This document shows, piece by piece, positions 14,751 through 18,517 of a DNA stretch of 18,517 nucleotides (position 1 is its first letter; each line of letters begins with the position of its first letter). The notes below the pieces were generated by a model, which had not been told where the DNA came from, ran no database searches, and saw only the letters and a program-made list of their open reading frames with translations. The stretch lies in NCBI GenBank assembly GCA_900765525.1, contig CAAFRY010000059.1:1-18517 (forward strand), written 5' to 3'. This DNA is from an uncultured Blautia sp. (GTDB lineage: Bacteria; Bacillota; Clostridia; Lachnospirales; Lachnospiraceae). The translations under genes were made by a program, and so were the position numbers.

Positions 14751-15728
14751 ATGAAAAGCTTACAGGAAGATATAAAAAACCAGAATTTTAAAGGGGTCTA
14801 CCTGTTTTTCGGAGAAGAAGATTATTTAAAACAGCAGTATAAAGGAAGAATGAAAAATGCCCTGTGCCCGGAGGAGGATACCATGAATTTCTCCCTGTTT
14901 CAGGGAAAGAAGACAGAACCTAAAGCAGTGATAGATTTGGCGGAAACCATGCCTTTTTTTGCAGAGAGAAGAGTGATTTTTCTGGAAGACACTGGGTTCT
15001 TTAAAAACCAATGCCAGGATTTGCCGGAATATATGGCTTCCCTGCCGGAATACCTTTGCATGGTTTTTGTGGAAAGCGAGGTAGATAAGAGAAGCCGGAT
15101 GTATAAAGCCGTAAAGAAATACGGCAGGGCGGTGGAATTTGTCAGGCAGGACAGTTCTACGCTGATGCGCTGGGTTCTGGGGATTCTGAAACGGGAAGGG
15201 AAAAAGATTACCCAGAGGGATATGGAGCTGTTTTTAGAGAGAACCGGCACAGATATGGGAAACATAGAGAATGAGCTGGAGAAGCTTTTAAGCTATACCA
15301 TGGGCCGGGAGGTAATTACGGCCTCAGACATCAAAGAGGTTTGCACAATGCAGATTACCAACCATATTTTTGATATGCTTCGGGCAGTTACCGAGAAAAA
15401 GCAGAAAAAAGCTCTGGATTTGTATTATGATTTGCTGGCTTTAAAGGAACCTCCTATGAGGATTCTTTTTCTTCTGGCCAGGCAGTTCAACCTGATTCTG
15501 CAGGTAAAGGAGCTGTCAGGGGAAGGCTATGACCAAAGCGCCACAGCTAAGAGGACAGGACTGCAGCCCTTTGTGGTCCGCAATTATATGGCTTATGCCC
15601 GAAAATACGGCACCCAGGAGCTGAGAGACATGGTGCAGGAGTGTGTGGAACTGGAAACCAAGGTAAAAACCGGACAGATGACAGACGCTCTTAGCGTGGA
15701 ATTGCTGCTGGTGAAATTTAGCAGTTGA
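14751..15728 (+). CDS. holA: DNA polymerase III subunit delta
   Basis: 325 residues, the usual length for the delta subunit of the clamp loader, which opens the beta clamp during replication. The family is poorly conserved. Recognisable parts are the start (FKGVYLFFGEEDYL), the acidic-aromatic segment MPFFAERRVIFLED, the delta lid segment GTDMGNIENELEKLLSYT at about 164-181, and the C-terminal helical collar with PPMRILFLLARQFNLIL. Position after comEC, with rpsT downstream in the opposite direction, supports the call. GGGAGG lies 5 nt before the ATG. The 129-nt gap after comEC shows neither a convincing promoter nor a terminator. Confidence 0.92.
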   Translation: MKSLQEDIKNQNFKGVYLFFGEEDYLKQQYKGRMKNALCPEEDTMNFSLFQGKKTEPKAVIDLAETMPFFAERRVIFLEDTGFFKNQCQDLPEYMASLPEYLCMVFVESEVDKRSRMYKAVKKYGRAVEFVRQDSSTLMRWVLGILKREGKKITQRDMELFLERTGTDMGNIENELEKLLSYTMGREVITASDIKEVCTMQITNHIFDMLRAVTEKKQKKALDLYYDLLALKEPPMRILFLLARQFNLILQVKELSGEGYDQSATAKRTGLQPFVVRNYMAYARKYGTQELRDMVQECVELETKVKTGQMTDALSVELLLVKFSS

Positions 15729-15764
15729 AAATAAGGCTTGGTTTAGAGAGAAAGGCAGAAACAT

Positions 15765-17045
15765 ATGCAAAGAGTAAATGAGAGAAATAGCGTTAATGTC
15801 AAAAAAATATATTTTTGGAATATAGCGGGTAGCGTAGCTAACGCATTAACTTCTATGATATTATTGATGATTGTGACCAGAACGTCAGATTCTATACATG
15901 CAGATATGTTTAGTATTGGATTTGCCTTAGCCCAGCAGTTTGTTACTATTGGTATGTTTCAGGTTCGAAATTACCAAGCTACGGATGTAAAAGAAAAATT
16001 TGTGTTTAAAGACTATTTTTCCTTCCGTGTTTTAACCTGTATTGTAATGACTATAGTTTCAATGCTGTATATTTTTATGAAAGGATACTCCCTTGAAAAG
16101 GGGGGGATTGTTTTCTTGTTATGTATGGCTAAAGTAGTGGAGGCTTTTTCAGATGCATATCAGGGCTCTTTTCAGCAGAAGGAGAGGCTAGACATTGCGG
16201 GGAAAACACTGGCACTGCGGTCAGTAACCAATTGTCTGGTTTTTGGAATAACAATGGTACTTTTTTCCAATGTGCTGCTTGCAGTATGCAGTATGCTGAT
16301 TGGCTCATTCTCCTGTTATTGGTTTTATGAACGGCCTAGGCATAGAGGACTTATCAAAAAGACAGGATTGGATTACTGCCTGAATATTTATATAGAAAAA
16401 TGGAAAAGTATTTTTCGTCAGTGCTTGCCGTTGTTTATTAACGGATATTTGATTATGACTATTTTTAATGCGCCTAAAAATGCTATTGACAATTTATGTG
16501 GCCAAAATCCGGAATTGTCCGGTATGCAGACAGATTATAACATTTTATTTATGCCTGCCTTTGTAATCAATATGTTTATGATATTTCTCAGGCCTTACAT
16601 GACTCAAATGGCTTATGCCTGGGTGAATCATCAAAGCAGCAGATTTCGAAAACTTTTGGCTCAGATGATAGCAGGGATTCTGGCTTTTAGCGGAGTGACT
16701 ATGGCTGGAGCATATCTTTTGGGAATACCTGTTTTGGGCGTTGTTTATGGAAGAGATTTGAGCCAATATCGGCCGGAATTATTGATACTGGTTTTAGGAG
16801 GCGCTTTCAATTCTTTGGCTACGGTATTTGATAATGTGATTACTGTGATACGCAGACAGCACCATCTGGTTATCAGTTATGTCATCACATGGCTTATGGC
16901 CCAAGGAATTTCCAGACTTATGGTAGTAAAACAAGGAATAACCGGTGCAGCCTTGACTTTTTTATTCAGTATGATGCTACTTACTCTGTGTAATATGGTG
17001 ATTTTGATTTTTGGATTGAGGAGAAGGAAAGAGAAAAATGAGTAA
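15765..17045 (+). CDS. polysaccharide flippase (Wzx/MVF-like membrane protein)
   Basis: 426 residues, hydrophobic throughout, with about 11-13 predicted membrane helices and short basic loops, as in Wzx-type exporters of lipid-linked sugars (MOP superfamily). The N-terminal pattern FWNIAGSVANALTSMILLMIVTRTSD is typical of this group. No catalytic motif is expected, so the assignment rests on topology and on the neighbour: the next gene is a GT4 glycosyltransferase overlapping it by 8 bp. AAAGG (15751-15755) is 9 nt before the ATG. It begins 36 nt after holA with no terminator between. Base composition is visibly more AT-rich than the genes upstream, suggesting later acquisition. The substrate is unknown. 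Confidence 0.82.
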   Translation: MQRVNERNSVNVKKIYFWNIAGSVANALTSMILLMIVTRTSDSIHADMFSIGFALAQQFVTIGMFQVRNYQATDVKEKFVFKDYFSFRVLTCIVMTIVSMLYIFMKGYSLEKGGIVFLLCMAKVVEAFSDAYQGSFQQKERLDIAGKTLALRSVTNCLVFGITMVLFSNVLLAVCSMLIGSFSCYWFYERPRHRGLIKKTGLDYCLNIYIEKWKSIFRQCLPLFINGYLIMTIFNAPKNAIDNLCGQNPELSGMQTDYNILFMPAFVINMFMIFLRPYMTQMAYAWVNHQSSRFRKLLAQMIAGILAFSGVTMAGAYLLGIPVLGVVYGRDLSQYRPELLILVLGGAFNSLATVFDNVITVIRRQHHLVISYVITWLMAQGISRLMVVKQGITGAALTFLFSMMLLTLCNMVILIFGLRRRKEKNE

Positions 17046-18189
17046 AAAATTTTGTATATTTGCAGCACAGTATTTCCCACATTTAGGAGGTGTGGAAAAC
17101 TACTCCTACCACATGGCCAGCCAATTGATAAAGGAAGGGAACTCGGTGGTGTTGGTAACTTCTAATGTGGGAGGGCTTCCGGTACATGAAGTGCAGGAGG
17201 GAATTGAGATATATCGGGTTCCCTGCTTTGCCCTGCTCAACGGACGCTATCCCTTTTTGAAAATGAACCGGGAATTTAGGAAAATAGATAGAGTTTTGCT
17301 GAGAAAGAAGTTTGATTTGGTAATTGTAAACACCCGATTTTATCCGCATTCCGTATATGGAGCCCTTCTGGCAAAGAAGAAAAATGTGCGATGTATTTTT
17401 ATAGAACACGGTACGGGTCATATGACAGTCCATAATCCAATAGGAGATTTTGTGGAAAATGTGGTGGAGCATGGGCTCACCTTTATCGATAAAAAGCTGT
17501 GTAAGGAGTATTACGGTGTTTCTAAAGATTGCTTGGAATGGTTGAAGCATTTTCATATTCAGGGTTCTGGAACACTTTACAATGCGGTGGATTTAGAGAA
17601 AATTCAGTATCAGATGAAAAATCCAGTATGCAGTTTTAGAGAGAAATATCAAATACCTCAGAGTGGAGTAATAGTAACTTTTACAGGAAGGCTTCTGAAA
17701 GAAAAAGGAATTTTGAAACTGGCTCAGGCAGTGAAGAATATTAATAAAACAGAAAAAAATCTGTATCTTTTGGCTGCTGGAGATGGGGATGAAGAGGAAA
17801 GTCTGGAAAAATATAGAAGTGAGCAGATTATCCCACTAGGACGCTTGAAATTTCAGGAGGTTATCGCACTGTTAAAGGAGTCGGATATTTTTTGTCTGCC
17901 TTCTGATAGTGAGGGATTTGCAACTTCTATATTAGAAGCTGTGGCATGTAAAAACTATATTATCACAACAGGAAAAGGAGGAGCTAAAGAACTTCTTATT
18001 GATTCTTCATACGGAACTATTTTGGAAAATAATGAGATTCCCACTATAGAGAAAGCGTTGAGAGAGGTTATGGAGAAGCCAAAAAAGAGGTCAGAAGCCA
18101 TAGAAAAAACCTATCAATATTTAGTAGCTCACTTTACTTGGGAAATTACAGCAAATAAGGTATTGGGGCTGCTGGAAAATAAAAGATAG
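17038..18189 (+). CDS. GT4-family glycosyltransferase
   Basis: 383 residues with a GT-B fold pattern. The N-terminal acceptor domain starts KFCIFAAQYFPHLGGVENYSYHMA, the glycine-rich entry typical of GT4. The C-terminal nucleotide-sugar domain has TFTGRLLKEKGI (Arg/Lys phosphate binders) and the EX7E motif SEGFATSILEA with E292 and E300. It transfers a sugar from an activated donor, probably onto a lipid-linked or surface glycan in the cytosol; donor and acceptor cannot be read from the sequence. It has no membrane helix. The start overlaps the end of the flippase gene by 8 bp. It is AT-rich (17 G+C in the 60 bases from 17701, against 27 in a sample from argJ, 5221-5280). Confidence 0.9.
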   Translation: MSKKFCIFAAQYFPHLGGVENYSYHMASQLIKEGNSVVLVTSNVGGLPVHEVQEGIEIYRVPCFALLNGRYPFLKMNREFRKIDRVLLRKKFDLVIVNTRFYPHSVYGALLAKKKNVRCIFIEHGTGHMTVHNPIGDFVENVVEHGLTFIDKKLCKEYYGVSKDCLEWLKHFHIQGSGTLYNAVDLEKIQYQMKNPVCSFREKYQIPQSGVIVTFTGRLLKEKGILKLAQAVKNINKTEKNLYLLAAGDGDEEESLEKYRSEQIIPLGRLKFQEVIALLKESDIFCLPSDSEGFATSILEAVACKNYIITTGKGGAKELLIDSSYGTILENNEIPTIEKALREVMEKPKKRSEAIEKTYQYLVAHFTWEITANKVLGLLENKR

Positions 18190-18217
18190 AAATTTATAAG
18201 TGAGTAAAAGAAAATAA

Positions 18218-18269
18218 AAAGGCAAAGAGAAACCCTTCCCGCAGATGATGGTCAGCGGGAAGGGCCTTT
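18218..18269. terminator. terminator between the glycosyltransferase gene and rpsT
   Basis: A perfect 10-bp GC-rich stem (18233-18242 with 18255-18264), 12-nt loop; AAAGG (18218-18222) can also pair with CCTTT (18265-18269). On the minus strand it is followed by T-rich DNA (TTTCTCTTTGCC, then TTTTTATTTT), so it serves rpsT best; the plus-strand tail is only CCTTTAA. Confidence 0.85.
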
Positions 18270-18285
18270 AATGGTCTATCTGAAA

Positions 18286-18517
18286 TTAAGCAAGTGTGTT
18301 TACGGCTTTGGATAAGCGGGAAACTTTTCTTGCGGCGTTGTTCTTATGGTAAACACCCTTAGACGCTGCTTTGTCGATGGTAGAAATTGCATTCTGCAAT
18401 GCAGCAACGGCAGCCTCTTTATCCTGAGCGGCAACGGCAGCCTCTACCTTCTTGATGGATGTCTTAACTGCTGATTTGATAGATTTATTTCTCTCAGCTT
18501 TGGTTCTGTTTACTAAA
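18286..18517 (-). CDS. rpsT: 30S ribosomal protein S20 (5' end outside the window)
   Basis: The last 76 codons and stop of S20, a primary 16S rRNA-binding protein of the small subunit. The visible product starts LVNRTKAERNKSIKSAVKT and ends KNNAARKVSRLSKAVNTLA, the conserved basic helices of the family. By comparison with usual S20 (about 87 residues) about 10-11 N-terminal residues and the start codon lie beyond the right edge. EAAVAAQDKEAAVAALQ carries a 14-nt direct repeat with 27-nt spacing (18404-18417 and 18431-18444). It converges on the glycosyltransferase gene across a shared terminator. Confidence 0.97.
   Translation of the reverse strand, partial: LVNRTKAERNKSIKSAVKTSIKKVEAAVAAQDKEAAVAALQNAISTIDKAASKGVYHKNNAARKVSRLSKAVNTLA

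Noticed and set aside
15729..18285. A mobile element (integrase, transposase, att repeats) carrying the glycan genes
   Set aside because: No transposase or integrase frame and no terminal inverted repeats were seen; only a 13-nt direct repeat of doubtful meaning flanks holA.

Overview
The window looks like a chromosomal segment of a low-to-mid GC Clostridia bacterium, most likely Lachnospiraceae. This is an inference from the protein styles (HflX, ArgC/J/B/D, ComEA/ComEC, HolA, S20), the strong AGGAGG-type ribosome sites and the purine-rich coding strands. No rRNA, tRNA, insertion sequence, integrase or CRISPR array was seen. Nothing could be searched, so all family names come from motif recognition.

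Layout. (1) 98-1339: hflX, a ribosome-associated GTPase, ending at a bidirectional terminator shared with the convergent argG. (2) 1418-8128: arginine biosynthesis. argG (minus strand) is divergent from argC-argJ-argB-argD, followed by a small YdcZ/DUF606-type membrane protein and a terminator. The argG-argC intergenic region holds two promoters, both TTGCAT-17 bp-TATAxT. Each carries an ArgR-like palindrome, and the argC side has a leader of about 200 nt containing a short Arg-rich reading frame. ArgJ recycles the acetyl group, and ArgB has the N-terminal helix typical of arginine-inhibited enzymes. The set therefore makes ornithine from glutamate by the cyclic route, and ArgG acts later; argF, argH and carAB are not in the window. 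(3) 8129-8485: a gene-less stretch with a terminator, a strong extended -10 promoter, a second terminator about 170 nt later and then a promoter for comEA. This is the layout of an independent small RNA or of an attenuated leader.

(4) 8486-15728: a DNA-uptake and signalling cluster: comEA (here with a lipobox), an OmpR-type response regulator, a HAMP histidine kinase, a lipoprotein with two GerMN domains, comEC and holA. Coupling is tight (8-bp overlap or 10-11 nt gaps) except between regulator and kinase, where a terminator-like hairpin sits. The regulator, kinase and GerMN-lipoprotein trio resembles in layout the MtrA-MtrB-LpqB module of Actinobacteria. (5) 15765-18189: a polysaccharide flippase and a GT4 glycosyltransferase, visibly more AT-rich, lie between holA and rpsT, genes that are often close together in Firmicutes. 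(6) 18286-18517: rpsT (ribosomal protein S20) on the minus strand, cut by the window edge.

The most interesting unexplained items are the candidate small RNA at about 8210-8376, the Arg-rich leader of argC, and the two-component/GerMN module inside the com locus.
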